The notes under the pieces: generated by a model | Told to the model about the DNA's origin: nothing | Databases searched by the model: none | Seen by the model: only the letters and a program-made list of their open reading frames with translations | Translations under genes and position numbers: made by a program | Shown: positions 37,994-46,795 of the stretch, piece after piece | How the letters are laid out: every line of letters starts with the position of its first letter | How positions within the stretch are numbered: the stretch's first letter is position 1 | Assembly: GCA_029007825.1 (NCBI GenBank) | Contig: JAQXIO010000002.1 | Coordinates: 28,608-92,607 of the forward strand | From: Bacteroidales bacterium | GTDB lineage: Bacteria; Bacteroidota; Bacteroidia; Bacteroidales; JAQXIO01 | Direction: 5' to 3' | Length of the DNA stretch: 64,000 nt

Positions 37994-40387
37994 TTAATTT
38001 CCTCTTACTACGGAAATCCGGTTGTCAGATTTTGCTATCTGTTTTCCTTTTGCGAAAAGAGGGGGTAAGGTTGCATCCTGCGGTAGTTTGATTTCGGCTT
38101 TTTTCAATTGTCCGTATTCCCATTCCATATCTATGATGTATCCGTCTTTTGTCTTGAATCCTTTTATTTTTCCTTCCGGCCATTCCGTTGGCAATGCGGG
38201 AAGCAGATGAATGCATCCATCGTGAGACTGGAGTAACATTTCGGCAAAGATTCCCGGCGTTGCCATAGAAGCGTCTACCTGCATTTCATCTACCTGGCTG
38301 TTCATGAGGTTCTCATAACCGTTTTCCTTATTCATCAAATTGAAAACCTTAATCGCTCTGTCACCATCGAGAAGACGTGCCCAGCAAACTGCCCGCCATG
38401 CCATAGACCAGTTACCACCGGTGTAATACCAGCCGTCTCGTATAAAACCTTCATCCCGCATGTTCAGAGATGTTCTGGCTGCTTCTGCCAGTTGAGGTGT
38501 TTTTTCAGGAGAGATCATTCTTCCCGGATAGAGGGCGTATAAATGTGCGATATGCCTGTGATGGTCGCGAGGGTTATCATAATCGTACATCCATTCCTGC
38601 AATTGTCCGTATTTTCCGATTTTTAAAGCCGGTAATTTTTTTTGTGCCTCTAAGATTTTCTTTTGGAATCCTTTATCGGTTTTTAAAGTCTGTGCTGCTT
38701 CCAGAACGTTTGAGAACAGGTCATAAACCATTTCGATATCTTGGAAACAAGGAACGGTAAATATTTTATTTTCATTTGATTCTCCATGTATTGTAGAATA
38801 CTTAACGGCTTTTCCGTCGGCAATCTGTATACCGTGTTCTGCCGATACAGAAGGAGCTATAATGAGGTTTCCGTCTTTCTCTACCAGATTTTCAAGCCAG
38901 AATTCTGCGGCTTCTTTCATTATCGGATAAGCTCGTTTTTTAAGATATTCCATATCTCTCGTATATTCGAATTGCGACCATAAATGATGGCAGTGCCATG
39001 CAGCTCCCGATGGGTATAATCCCCATTTGATATCGCTCCCCGGTGCTGCATGTCCCCAGATGTTACCTGTGGCATGACTTACCCAGCCTTTTGTCCCGTA
39101 ATAGGAAGACGCAACCTTTCTCCCCGGATAAACGAGAGATTCTATCCATTCGATGTAACCTTCCTGACATTCGGGAAGGTTTGTAGGTCCGCAACTCCAG
39201 TACATTTCCTGCAAGTTGATATTGCTCTGGAAATTTCCGCTCCAGGGAGCCCATTCCATGCTGTTCCATACGCCTTGCAGGGTAGAGGGCAATGTGCCTG
39301 GACGGGATGCACTGATTAAGAGGTATCTGCCGAGATTGAAGTAAAGGGCTTTTAAGGCAGAATCGTCTGTTGTCCCTTTTTTCAATAGTTCGAATCTTTT
39401 ATCGGTAGGAAGCTTTTCGGTTTCGGAGTTTCCGACTAAAGTCAGTTGTGCTCTGTCATAAAGGTTCTTATAATCTGAAACATGGGTTTGCTTCAATTGT
39501 TCGTAACCTTTTGATAAGGCATTTGAGATATTTTTTTGTGTCGTAGCAACTGGATTTACTCCTTTGTAGTCGGATTTGTAATCATTCTTATATTCTGTAT
39601 CGATGCTATAAATTAATGTTGCCTGGTCAGCATCGTTTACGCTGAGTTTGCCATCTGCATAGCAAACTGTTCCTCCTTGATTGCGAAGTGCTATGCGGAT
39701 GCAATAATCCAGGCCGTTACATGTGATAATTCCTTTTACAGTCAGTTCTTTCCCATCGAAAACCATTTCATCGGGTTTGTAAGTCAAATCCTGTTCTACA
39801 TCGAAAGATATTTTTCCCTTTTGATTGGAAGAGAATTTGCAAACCATCACCTTATCTGGATAACTGCAAAAATATTCCCTGCTATATTCTGTTCCATTTA
39901 GGTTATACCGTACTTTTCCCAATGCGTTGTTGAGATCAAGCAAGCGTACATAATCCGTTGCTTCCCCTGTTTGGTTTTTAAAATGAAATAGTAAACTTCC
40001 GACTTTTGAGAAGTATCCGTAATTACTGTAGTCTCCCAGCATATGGGCCCAACATAAAGAATCGGCTTCTGCAAATTTATTTTCCAGAATTAATTTACGT
40101 ATCTTGGGGATATATTCTTTTCCGCCTTCGATTATACCGAAATTGTATTCTTTCCCTACGTTAGGGCCACCAGCCCAGAATGTTTTTTCTGCAATGTCGA
40201 ATCGTTCGTTTTCTATCCCTCCGTAAAAGGATGCTCCCATATATCCGTTGCCCAGGTGCAGGCATTGGCTTTTCCATTCGTTAGCTGGAGATTGATACCA
40301 TAATGTATTGTCCGGCATTATATCGTTGACCGGAAATGCTTGAATTACAACAAAAAGTGCAAGAATAAAAAATAGTTGCTTTTTCAT
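37994..40387 (-). CDS. secreted glycoside hydrolase family 95, probable alpha-L-fucosidase
   Basis: This 797-residue protein has a signal peptide (MKKQLFFILALFVVIQAFPV) and the GH95 layout: an N-terminal beta domain (LWYQSPANEWKSQCLHLGNG), an (alpha/alpha)6 barrel and a C-terminal beta domain. Expected catalytic elements are the Asn pair in NINLQEMYW, the acid Glu in IAPSVSAEHG and the Asp in NSQVDASMA. GH95 enzymes release alpha-1,2-fucose, or in some cases galactose, from host or plant glycans. It stands alone: there are no SusC/D genes in the window. Its upstream region has a TAAATTTG -7 element (40414-40407, minus) and a perfect palindrome at 40431-40455. Confidence 0.9.
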   Translation of the reverse strand: MKKQLFFILALFVVIQAFPVNDIMPDNTLWYQSPANEWKSQCLHLGNGYMGASFYGGIENERFDIAEKTFWAGGPNVGKEYNFGIIEGGKEYIPKIRKLILENKFAEADSLCWAHMLGDYSNYGYFSKVGSLLFHFKNQTGEATDYVRLLDLNNALGKVRYNLNGTEYSREYFCSYPDKVMVCKFSSNQKGKISFDVEQDLTYKPDEMVFDGKELTVKGIITCNGLDYCIRIALRNQGGTVCYADGKLSVNDADQATLIYSIDTEYKNDYKSDYKGVNPVATTQKNISNALSKGYEQLKQTHVSDYKNLYDRAQLTLVGNSETEKLPTDKRFELLKKGTTDDSALKALYFNLGRYLLISASRPGTLPSTLQGVWNSMEWAPWSGNFQSNINLQEMYWSCGPTNLPECQEGYIEWIESLVYPGRKVASSYYGTKGWVSHATGNIWGHAAPGSDIKWGLYPSGAAWHCHHLWSQFEYTRDMEYLKKRAYPIMKEAAEFWLENLVEKDGNLIIAPSVSAEHGIQIADGKAVKYSTIHGESNENKIFTVPCFQDIEMVYDLFSNVLEAAQTLKTDKGFQKKILEAQKKLPALKIGKYGQLQEWMYDYDNPRDHHRHIAHLYALYPGRMISPEKTPQLAEAARTSLNMRDEGFIRDGWYYTGGNWSMAWRAVCWARLLDGDRAIKVFNLMNKENGYENLMNSQVDEMQVDASMATPGIFAEMLLQSHDGCIHLLPALPTEWPEGKIKGFKTKDGYIIDMEWEYGQLKKAEIKLPQDATLPPLFAKGKQIAKSDNRISVVRGN

Positions 40388-40430
40388 GATAAAAGTTTGT
40401 TTGTTTCAAATTTACAAATAATTCAGGTGT

Positions 40431-40455
40431 TTTTCTAAATTCTATATTTAGAAAA
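40431..40455. promoter_or_regulatory. perfect 10-bp inverted repeat, candidate operator
   Basis: TTTTCTAAAT, five bases, then ATTTAGAAAA. The palindrome covers the position where the -33 element of the GH95 gene promoter should lie (its -7 TAAATTTG is at 40414-40407 on the minus strand). This suggests a regulator binding site. It lacks a GC-rich stem, so it is not a typical terminator. Confidence 0.5.
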
Positions 40456-40572
40456 TGTGTTTTTTGATTTTATGACAAGGGACATCGGAGAAGTGGCTGA
40501 ATATTTTGTAGATGTATGATTATGCTTTTTTTACATTATTTTTGTCTGCAATAATCGAAAAGAGTGTTGTTT

Positions 40573-41757
40573 ATGCTGCCTTCCGAGTTAAAAGAGTTTA
40601 TAAGAGAACACATACACGATGATCCTGCTTTATTATGCTTGAATGCCAAAAAAGAGGACAAGATGGATATTCAGTTTGCGGCTGAGCAAATTGCTATCCG
40701 GCAACAGTTGCATAATAAACTTCCTTTGTGGAGTAATAATTTTGAGCTTGTCTTTCCTTCTAAACTGGCCGGTGAACAGTGCTCTTCGGAGCTGACGGCA
40801 GAATATAAGAAACGGTTTGTTTCCGGAGGAACACTGGCTGATTTGACAGGAGGGCTGGGAGTCGATCTTTTTTACATGTCACGGAACGCCGAAAAGGCGG
40901 TTTATATAGAACGGTCGGAAGACTATTGTGAAATAGCCGGAAAAAATTTTAAAGTATTGCAGGCGGCCAATGTTGAAGTTATTCAAGGCGATTCGATTGG
41001 GTTTCTTTCAGATCAAACATGTAAGTTCGATTTGATTTACGTTGATCCGGCAAGACGCGGAGATCATAATAAAAGAGTATATGCACTGGGGGATTGTGAA
41101 CCTAATGTCATTAAATTCCGAACTCTTTTATCGGAGAGGGCGGGTAAGACATTGATAAAGGTTTCACCGATGGCAGATCTTAAACAGTTGCTTCTGTTGT
41201 TACCAGGAACAGGAGAGATTCATATTCTTTCGGTATATAATGAATGTAAAGAGGTCTTGTTACTTCTCGGGGGGGTACAAGAAAGAAAAGCAACAGATAT
41301 TTATTGTGTGAATTTAACGGCTGATAAGAAGGAGGAGTTCGTTTTTACATTGTCTGAGGAAGAAGATTCTACTCCATTTTACGGAGATCCTTTGACTTAT
41401 CTTTACGAACCGAATGCAGCTATTCTGAAAGGTGGAGCTTTCAAAGTCGTTTCTGCGCGTTACGGAATAAGGAAACTTCATAAACATAGCCATCTTTATA
41501 CTTCCGATGTTTTTTTGCCGGACTTTCCGGGGCGTATTTTTTCTATTGAAGAGATTATTCCGTTTAGCGGCAAATATAAGAAAGAATTGGGAAAGGTTTT
41601 GCCGAAAGCAAATATAACCTGTCGTAACTTTCCTCTTTCCGTAGCGCAACTGAGGGCACAGACAAAAATTAAGGAAGGTGGGGATATTTATCTTTTCGCG
41701 ACCACTCTAGCGGATGAGAAGAGGGTAATAATAAAAACTAAGAAAGTAGAACTTTAG
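40573..41757 (+). CDS. class I SAM-dependent methyltransferase, THUMP-like C-terminus
   Basis: A 394-residue protein from the ATG at 40573; a GTG three codons upstream is possible. The central domain has a SAM-binding core (ADLTGGLGVDLFYMS), an acidic loop (YIERSEDYCEIAG) and a catalytic-type motif IYVDPARRGDHNKRVYALGD, as in RNA/DNA guanine- or cytosine-methylating enzymes. The C-terminal segment resembles THUMP-associated domains of Bacteroidota methyltransferases. The target is unknown, probably RNA. A TATTTTTG element lies at 40537-40544. The repeat element and dnaE follow. Confidence 0.85.
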   Translation: MLPSELKEFIREHIHDDPALLCLNAKKEDKMDIQFAAEQIAIRQQLHNKLPLWSNNFELVFPSKLAGEQCSSELTAEYKKRFVSGGTLADLTGGLGVDLFYMSRNAEKAVYIERSEDYCEIAGKNFKVLQAANVEVIQGDSIGFLSDQTCKFDLIYVDPARRGDHNKRVYALGDCEPNVIKFRTLLSERAGKTLIKVSPMADLKQLLLLLPGTGEIHILSVYNECKEVLLLLGGVQERKATDIYCVNLTADKKEEFVFTLSEEEDSTPFYGDPLTYLYEPNAAILKGGAFKVVSARYGIRKLHKHSHLYTSDVFLPDFPGRIFSIEEIIPFSGKYKKELGKVLPKANITCRNFPLSVAQLRAQTKIKEGGDIYLFATTLADEKRVIIKTKKVEL

Positions 41758-41843
41758 TTTTTGTAACCGGGGTTTTAGACAATTTGTTCAAAAGATGTAA
41801 ATAATAGAATTGTAAATGAACGAAAGTGTCGTTAACTTTGTAA

Positions 41844-42023
41844 GAGCCAGTCTAAATTTTCTGCGAAAATAAATTTAGATTGTTTTTCGCCCTGTTTAGA
41901 GTTTCTTTTCGGCTTTTTTCTTTTTTTTATAAAGCGCGTAGCGGGCTATGAAATGAATAAAAACAAGAAAATATCCTCGAATACAATTCTCAAAACAGCA
42001 TTGAGCAAAATTTAGACAGGCAC
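41844..42023. repeat. MITE-like palindromic element, copy B
   Basis: Terminal inverted repeats are GAGCCAGTCTAAATTTT on the left and, reverse-complemented, GTGCCTGTCTAAATTTT on the right. TAA flanks both sides (41841-41843 and 42024-42026), a possible 3 bp target duplication. The arms pair over most of the element, around a centre containing AGCGCGTAGCGGGCTATG. It is related to copy A at 12661-12837 (shared TIRs, GAAAATATCCTCGAA and ATAAAAAC). It fills most of the 296 bp gap between the methyltransferase gene and dnaE and ends 30 bp before the dnaE start, so it must carry or displace the dnaE promoter. Confidence 0.8.
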
Positions 42024-42053
42024 TAAAAGTAGCGTTTTTAATGTTCTAAGCCA

Positions 42054-45000
42054 ATGATTCCTTTCGTTCATCTTCATGTCCATTCACAATATTCCTTGTT
42101 AGACGGGCAGGCCTCCGTAAGCGGTTTGGTCGATAAAGCTATTGCAGACGGTATGCCAGCGATAGCGCTAACCGATCATGGAAATATGTTCGGGATAAAA
42201 GAATTTTTTAATTATGTAAAGAAAAAAAATAAGAAATATTATGATGCTATAGGCGAGCTTGAAAAGGGAATAAAGGAGATAGAGGCTGGGGAACAGACGG
42301 AGGAAGCTCTGCAACAGATAAAAGAGAAAAATGAAGAAATCGCAGCGCTGAAAAAGAAGTTGTTCAAGCCAATATTGGGTTGCGAATGTTATGTGGCGCG
42401 TACGAGCCGTCATGATAAAGCGGGTCGGGAACATTTAAGCGGTCATCACCTCGTTGTATTGGCGAAGAACTTTAAAGGTTATAAGAACCTCATAAAGATG
42501 GTTTCGATAGGCTGGGTTGAGGGTTTTTACGGTCGTCCGCGTATAGATAAAGAACTTCTTGAGAAATATCATGAAGGTCTTATTGTCAGTTCGGCGTGTC
42601 TGGGAGGTGAAATACCCCGTTATATAATGCAGGGAAATCTGGCAAAGGCCGAAGAATCGGTTTTATGGTTCAAGAATCTTTTCGGTGAAGATTATTATTT
42701 GGAATTGCAGCGTCATGAAACGACTAAAAGTACTGCAGACCAATCTATTTATCCGAAACAACAGGAAGTTAATAAAGTGCTTTTGGAGCTTGCGGCGAAA
42801 CATAATATAAAAATTATTGCTACCAATGACGTTCATTTTATTAATGAAGAGGATGCGGAGGCTCATGACCGTCTGATCTGCCTTACTACAAACTCCGATG
42901 TGGATGATCCGCGAAGAATGCGGTACACGCAACAGGAGTGGATGAAGACGACCGAAGAGATGAATATTCGTTTTTCCGATGTTCCAGAGGCATTGGCTAA
43001 TACGATTGAAATTGCAGATAAAATCGAATTTTATTCGATAGATCATAAGGCTTATATGCCTGATTTTCCTTTACCGGAAGGTTTTAAAGATAATGACGAT
43101 TATCTGCATTTCCTTACTTATGAAGGAGCGAAGCGACGGTATGAAGGAGAGTTGACCGATGAAGTGAAGGAGCGGATCGATTTTGAATTGGAGACGATCC
43201 GGAAGATGGGTTTTCCCGGTTATTTTCTGATCGTACAGGACTTTATAAATGCGGCTAAGAATATGGGTGTTGCCGTAGGGCCTGGTAGAGGGTCTGCTGC
43301 GGGTTCTGCCGTTGCTTTTTGTCTTGGAATTACCGATATTGATCCGATTAAATATGATTTGCTGTTTGAACGTTTCTTAAATCCTGACCGTATCTCTATG
43401 CCTGATATCGATATAGACTTTGACGATGACGGCAGGGGTGAGGTTTTGCGTTGGGTGACGGAGAAGTATGGAAAGGATCGCGTTGCACATATTATCACGT
43501 ATGGTACTATGGCAACAAAGTCTGCTATTAAGGATGTTGCAAGGGTACAGAAACTTCCTTTATCGGAATCTAACCGTTTGGCAAAGCTCGTACCAGATAA
43601 AATCCCCGATAAGAAAAAATTTACGCTCAGGGATGCGATTGAATATGTTCCGGAGTTGAAAGAAGCGGCAAATTCACCTGACCGTATTACACGAGAGACT
43701 CTTAAATATGCGCAGATGTTGGAGGGAAATGTGCGTAATACGGGAGTACATGCCTGTGGAATTATTATAGGTAAGTATGATATTTCGGATGTTGTTCCCG
43801 TCAGTACGGCAAAAGATAAGGATACAAATGAAGAGATGCTGGTTACCCAGTATGAAGGTTCGGTAATCGAGGAGACCGGTCTTATTAAAATGGACTTCCT
43901 GGGACTTAAAACTCTTTCGATCATCAAGGAGGCGGTAGATAATATTTTACTTACCCGGGGAGAGAAAATCGATATGTCTTCCATTTCGATTGAAGATCCG
44001 AAGACTTATGAACTTTACAGTAACGGAAAGACAACGGGAACGTTCCAGTTTGAATCGGCGGGGATGCAAAAATATCTTCGGGAATTACAGCCTACGAAGT
44101 TTGAAGATCTTATTGCCATGAATGCTCTTTATCGTCCGGGGCCGATGGATTATATACCTTCATTTATCGATCGTAAGCATGGTCGGGAGCCTATTACATA
44201 CGATTTACCAGAGATGGAGCCTTATCTGAATGATACTTATGGCGTAACGGTATATCAGGAACAGGTCATGCTTTTGTCCCGTAAGCTTGCGAACTTTACG
44301 AGGGGACAGTCGGATGAGCTTCGTAAAGCTATGGGAAAAAAGCTCATAGATAAGATGAACGCCCTGAAAAAGAAATTCCTGGAGGGTGCTATGGCTAACG
44401 GTCACCCGAAAGAGGTGCTTGAAAAGATATGGGCGGATTGGGAAAAGTTTGCTTCATATGCATTTAATAAGTCTCACGCAACGTGTTATTCGTGGGTGGC
44501 TTATCAGACTGCTTATCTAAAAGCTAATTATCCGTCTGAATATATGGCTGCCGTTTTGAGCCGGAACATCAATAACATAACTGAAATAACTAAGTTCATG
44601 GATGAGTGCAAGTCTATGAACATACAGGTTTTAGGTCCCGATGTCAATGAATCGATGTTGAAATTCTCTGTTAATAAACAGGGTGATATCCGTTTTGGCT
44701 TGGGAGCTATAAAAGGTGTTGGCGAAGGGGCGGTACTGAATATAATCGAAGCACGTAAAAACGGACCGTTTAAAAGTATATTTGATTTCGTTGAACGTGT
44801 GAATTTGTCTGTTTGTAACCGGAAAACGATAGAATCACTTGCTTTGGCTGGCGCTTTCGATAATTTTTCAGAGATTACGCGCGAACGTTTCTTTGCAGAA
44901 AATAAAAAGGGAGAGACTTTTATTGAGTCTCTAATGCAATACGGTATACGGGTAGCGGCAGATAAATCGTCTGCAACGAATTCTCTTTTCGGGGATATTG

Positions 45001-45695
45001 AAGTGGTAGAAATTGCTACCCCTGAAATTCCGGTATGTCCTGCATGGAGTGATCTTGAACGGTTGAATAAAGAACGCGATCTTGTCGGCATTTATCTTTC
45101 TGCACATCCGTTGGATGAGTATTATATTATTTTGAATCATGTATGTAATACACATGCGATCGATTTTAATGAAGGGAATCTGGTTTTAGGAAAAGAGATC
45201 CGCATGGGCGGAATGGTGAGTGCATTCAGGGAAGGGATAACAAAAAAGGGGTCTCCTTACGGGATTGTCAAGATCGAAGATTATAGTGGAAGTACGGAAA
45301 TCCCTCTTTTCGGTAATAATTATATTGAGTACAGTAAATTCTGTAAAGTCGGAATGTTTTTATGGATTACCGGTTCGTTGCAACCACGTAAATACAGGGA
45401 GGGTGAAAATGAGTTCTCGATAGGTTCGATAAAGTTGTTGCCCGATGTGAAGGATCAGTTGATTGAAAAAATTACGATAAAGACTTCTCTTCATAATCTG
45501 AATGATGCGACAATTACCGAACTCTCTACTTTAATCAAAAAGAAACAGGGAAAAAGTGCCCTCTATTTTAAAATATTTGACAGTGAACATAATATGACAT
45601 TGGATCTTTTTTCTCCGAAAACCAAAGTCGAAGTTTCGAAAGATTTGATTGATTATATTGTTGAAAATGAAGATTTGGTTTTCGATATAAATTGA
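42054..45695 (+). CDS. dnaE: DNA polymerase III subunit alpha
   Basis: The replicative polymerase, 1213 residues, starting MIPFVHLHVHSQYSLLDG. Domain order is a PHP domain (about residues 1-300), palm/thumb/fingers with the catalytic acidic motif PDIDIDFDDDGR and a further Asp near AIKDVARVQ, a helix-hairpin-helix region and an OB fold (IRMGGMVSAFREGITKKGSP). A lysine/glutamate-rich insertion of roughly 45 residues lies within the PHP domain, as in other Bacteroidota. The sequence upstream is occupied by the palindromic element. Confidence 0.97.
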   Translation: MIPFVHLHVHSQYSLLDGQASVSGLVDKAIADGMPAIALTDHGNMFGIKEFFNYVKKKNKKYYDAIGELEKGIKEIEAGEQTEEALQQIKEKNEEIAALKKKLFKPILGCECYVARTSRHDKAGREHLSGHHLVVLAKNFKGYKNLIKMVSIGWVEGFYGRPRIDKELLEKYHEGLIVSSACLGGEIPRYIMQGNLAKAEESVLWFKNLFGEDYYLELQRHETTKSTADQSIYPKQQEVNKVLLELAAKHNIKIIATNDVHFINEEDAEAHDRLICLTTNSDVDDPRRMRYTQQEWMKTTEEMNIRFSDVPEALANTIEIADKIEFYSIDHKAYMPDFPLPEGFKDNDDYLHFLTYEGAKRRYEGELTDEVKERIDFELETIRKMGFPGYFLIVQDFINAAKNMGVAVGPGRGSAAGSAVAFCLGITDIDPIKYDLLFERFLNPDRISMPDIDIDFDDDGRGEVLRWVTEKYGKDRVAHIITYGTMATKSAIKDVARVQKLPLSESNRLAKLVPDKIPDKKKFTLRDAIEYVPELKEAANSPDRITRETLKYAQMLEGNVRNTGVHACGIIIGKYDISDVVPVSTAKDKDTNEEMLVTQYEGSVIEETGLIKMDFLGLKTLSIIKEAVDNILLTRGEKIDMSSISIEDPKTYELYSNGKTTGTFQFESAGMQKYLRELQPTKFEDLIAMNALYRPGPMDYIPSFIDRKHGREPITYDLPEMEPYLNDTYGVTVYQEQVMLLSRKLANFTRGQSDELRKAMGKKLIDKMNALKKKFLEGAMANGHPKEVLEKIWADWEKFASYAFNKSHATCYSWVAYQTAYLKANYPSEYMAAVLSRNINNITEITKFMDECKSMNIQVLGPDVNESMLKFSVNKQGDIRFGLGAIKGVGEGAVLNIIEARKNGPFKSIFDFVERVNLSVCNRKTIESLALAGAFDNFSEITRERFFAENKKGETFIESLMQYGIRVAADKSSATNSLFGDIEVVEIATPEIPVCPAWSDLERLNKERDLVGIYLSAHPLDEYYIILNHVCNTHAIDFNEGNLVLGKEIRMGGMVSAFREGITKKGSPYGIVKIEDYSGSTEIPLFGNNYIEYSKFCKVGMFLWITGSLQPRKYREGENEFSIGSIKLLPDVKDQLIEKITIKTSLHNLNDATITELSTLIKKKQGKSALYFKIFDSEHNMTLDLFSPKTKVEVSKDLIDYIVENEDLVFDIN

Positions 45696-45717
45696 TAGGG
45701 TGTGCGATTATTATTTG

Positions 45718-45725
45718 TATCTTTG
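45718..45725 (+). promoter_or_regulatory. trxA -7 element
   Basis: TATCTTTG matches the Bacteroides -7 consensus and lies 35 bp before the trxA ATG. The nearest -33 candidate (ATTG at 45691-45694) is about 3 bp further away than ideal, so only the -7 is convincing. Confidence 0.5.
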
Positions 45726-45760
45726 AATCATTCCAAATGAATTAATAAATATAGAGAGAA

Positions 45761-46075
45761 ATGGCTTTAGTATTTACAGACTCAAATTTTGAAGAGTACT
45801 TGAATTCCGATAAACCGGTAATGGTTGATTTTTGGGCCGAATGGTGCGGCCCGTGTAGAACAGTAGCTCCCATTGTAGATGAATTGGCAGCTGAATATGA
45901 AGGAAAAATCAATATTGGCAAAATAAATGTGGATGAGAACGACGATGTAGTATCTCGTTTTGGCATCAGGAATATCCCGACAATCCTATTCTTTAAAGGA
46001 GGGGAATTGGTCGATAAGCAGGTCGGAGCAACAACAAAGCCTGCTATTAAAGCTAAATTGGAAAGTTTGATTTAA
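45761..46075 (+). CDS. trxA: thioredoxin
   Basis: A small cytoplasmic disulfide reductase of 104 residues. It has the redox-active site [15 protein letters not shown], the cis-proline segment [10 protein letters not shown] and a normal C-terminal helix. There is no signal peptide. It is separated from dnaE by 65 bp, with its own -7 element, and is followed by a terminator. Confidence 0.98.
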   Translation: MALVFTDSNFEEYLNSDKPVMVDFWAEWCGPCRTVAPIVDELAAEYEGKINIGKINVDENDDVVSRFGIRNIPTILFFKGGELVDKQVGATTKPAIKAKLESLI

Positions 46076-46096
46076 AATTTTTGATAATCTTAAAAT

Positions 46097-46130
46097 AACC
46101 GCAGCAGGATTCTTCCGGTTGCGGTTTTTT
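46097..46130 (+). terminator. rho-independent terminator after trxA
   Basis: AACCGCAGCAGG pairs with CCGGTTGCGGTT (two mismatches) around ATTCTT, followed by TTTTTTATT. It also lies just beyond the end of the convergent small membrane-protein gene. Confidence 0.82.
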
Positions 46131-46155
46131 ATTGTCGGTGTTGGGTGTGCAACAA

Positions 46156-46374
46156 CTACAGGGTAGGATATATTTCTCTCATAAAAAAAAGATATGCGGC
46201 AAGAAGCAACAAAAATCCGATGCCAATATAAATTCCTCTTGCTATACTGCGTCCCATGTGATTTACTATAAAACGGACGGAAGAACTTTTGAAAAACCAG
46301 TCCTTGTTTGCAATAGCCAGGTAAAGAACTATACAGCCCATAATTACAAACCAGAAAAGAAGAAAATAATTCAT
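46156..46374 (-). CDS. small two-helix membrane protein, Imm17-like
   Basis: A 72-residue protein from the ATG at 46374, which lies one base after the tsaE stop; an ATG at 46383 overlapping tsaE is an alternative. It has two membrane helices (NYFLLFWFVIMGCIVLYLAI and ARGIYIGIGFLLLLAAYLFF) joined by a short charged loop (NKDWFFKSSSVRFIVNHMGR). The pattern resembles proteins labelled immunity 17 family in Bacteroidota, but no toxin gene is nearby, so an immunity role is doubtful. It is the last gene of the aroA-to-tsaE run. Confidence 0.65.
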   Translation of the reverse strand: MNYFLLFWFVIMGCIVLYLAIANKDWFFKSSSVRFIVNHMGRSIARGIYIGIGFLLLLAAYLFFMREIYPTL

Positions 46375-46375
46375 T

Positions 46376-46795
46376 TCAATCATCAAAATGGATTATACGT
46401 GCCCCATCGTTCTGAATATCTATATGAACATTTGTACAATCCTGAGGAAGTAGTTCTTCGATAAGCTCCGGCCATTCGATGAAACAGATTGCGTCTGAGT
46501 ATATATATTCTTCGTACCCGAAATCGAAGGCTTCTTCTATTTTGCGGATGCGGTAGAAATCAAAATGGTAAATGGGAGCGTCGTTTTCCGAACGATATTC
46601 GTTGACAATGGCGAATGTCGGGCTGTTTATTACATCTTTAACACCTAGGGCTTCGCAAACCGATTTGATAAAAGTCGTTTTGCCGGCACCCATTTCTCCT
46701 CGTAAAGCAAAGACACGTTTGTTCCCTATTTGGGAGATAAATTCTTTCGCAGCTGCCGGAAGTTCGTCAATATTGCGGATAGTCCATTTCATCAT
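46376..46795 (-). CDS. tsaE: tRNA threonylcarbamoyladenosine biosynthesis ATPase TsaE
   Basis: Supports t6A37 modification of tRNA with TsaB/TsaD. The 139-residue P-loop protein has the Walker A GEMGAGKTTFIKS, a switch region with SPTFAIVNEY and the Walker B-like HFDFYRI. Two consecutive ATGs begin the frame, immediately after the porX stop. The small membrane-protein gene follows without a gap. Confidence 0.96.
   Translation of the reverse strand: MMKWTIRNIDELPAAAKEFISQIGNKRVFALRGEMGAGKTTFIKSVCEALGVKDVINSPTFAIVNEYRSENDAPIYHFDFYRIRKIEEAFDFGYEEYIYSDAICFIEWPELIEELLPQDCTNVHIDIQNDGARIIHFDD

Noticed and set aside
43220..43984. Long minus-strand open frame (254 codons) inside dnaE
   Set aside because: It lies wholly antisense to a clearly coding, conserved polymerase region, and its translation is Ser/Ile-rich with no family resemblance.
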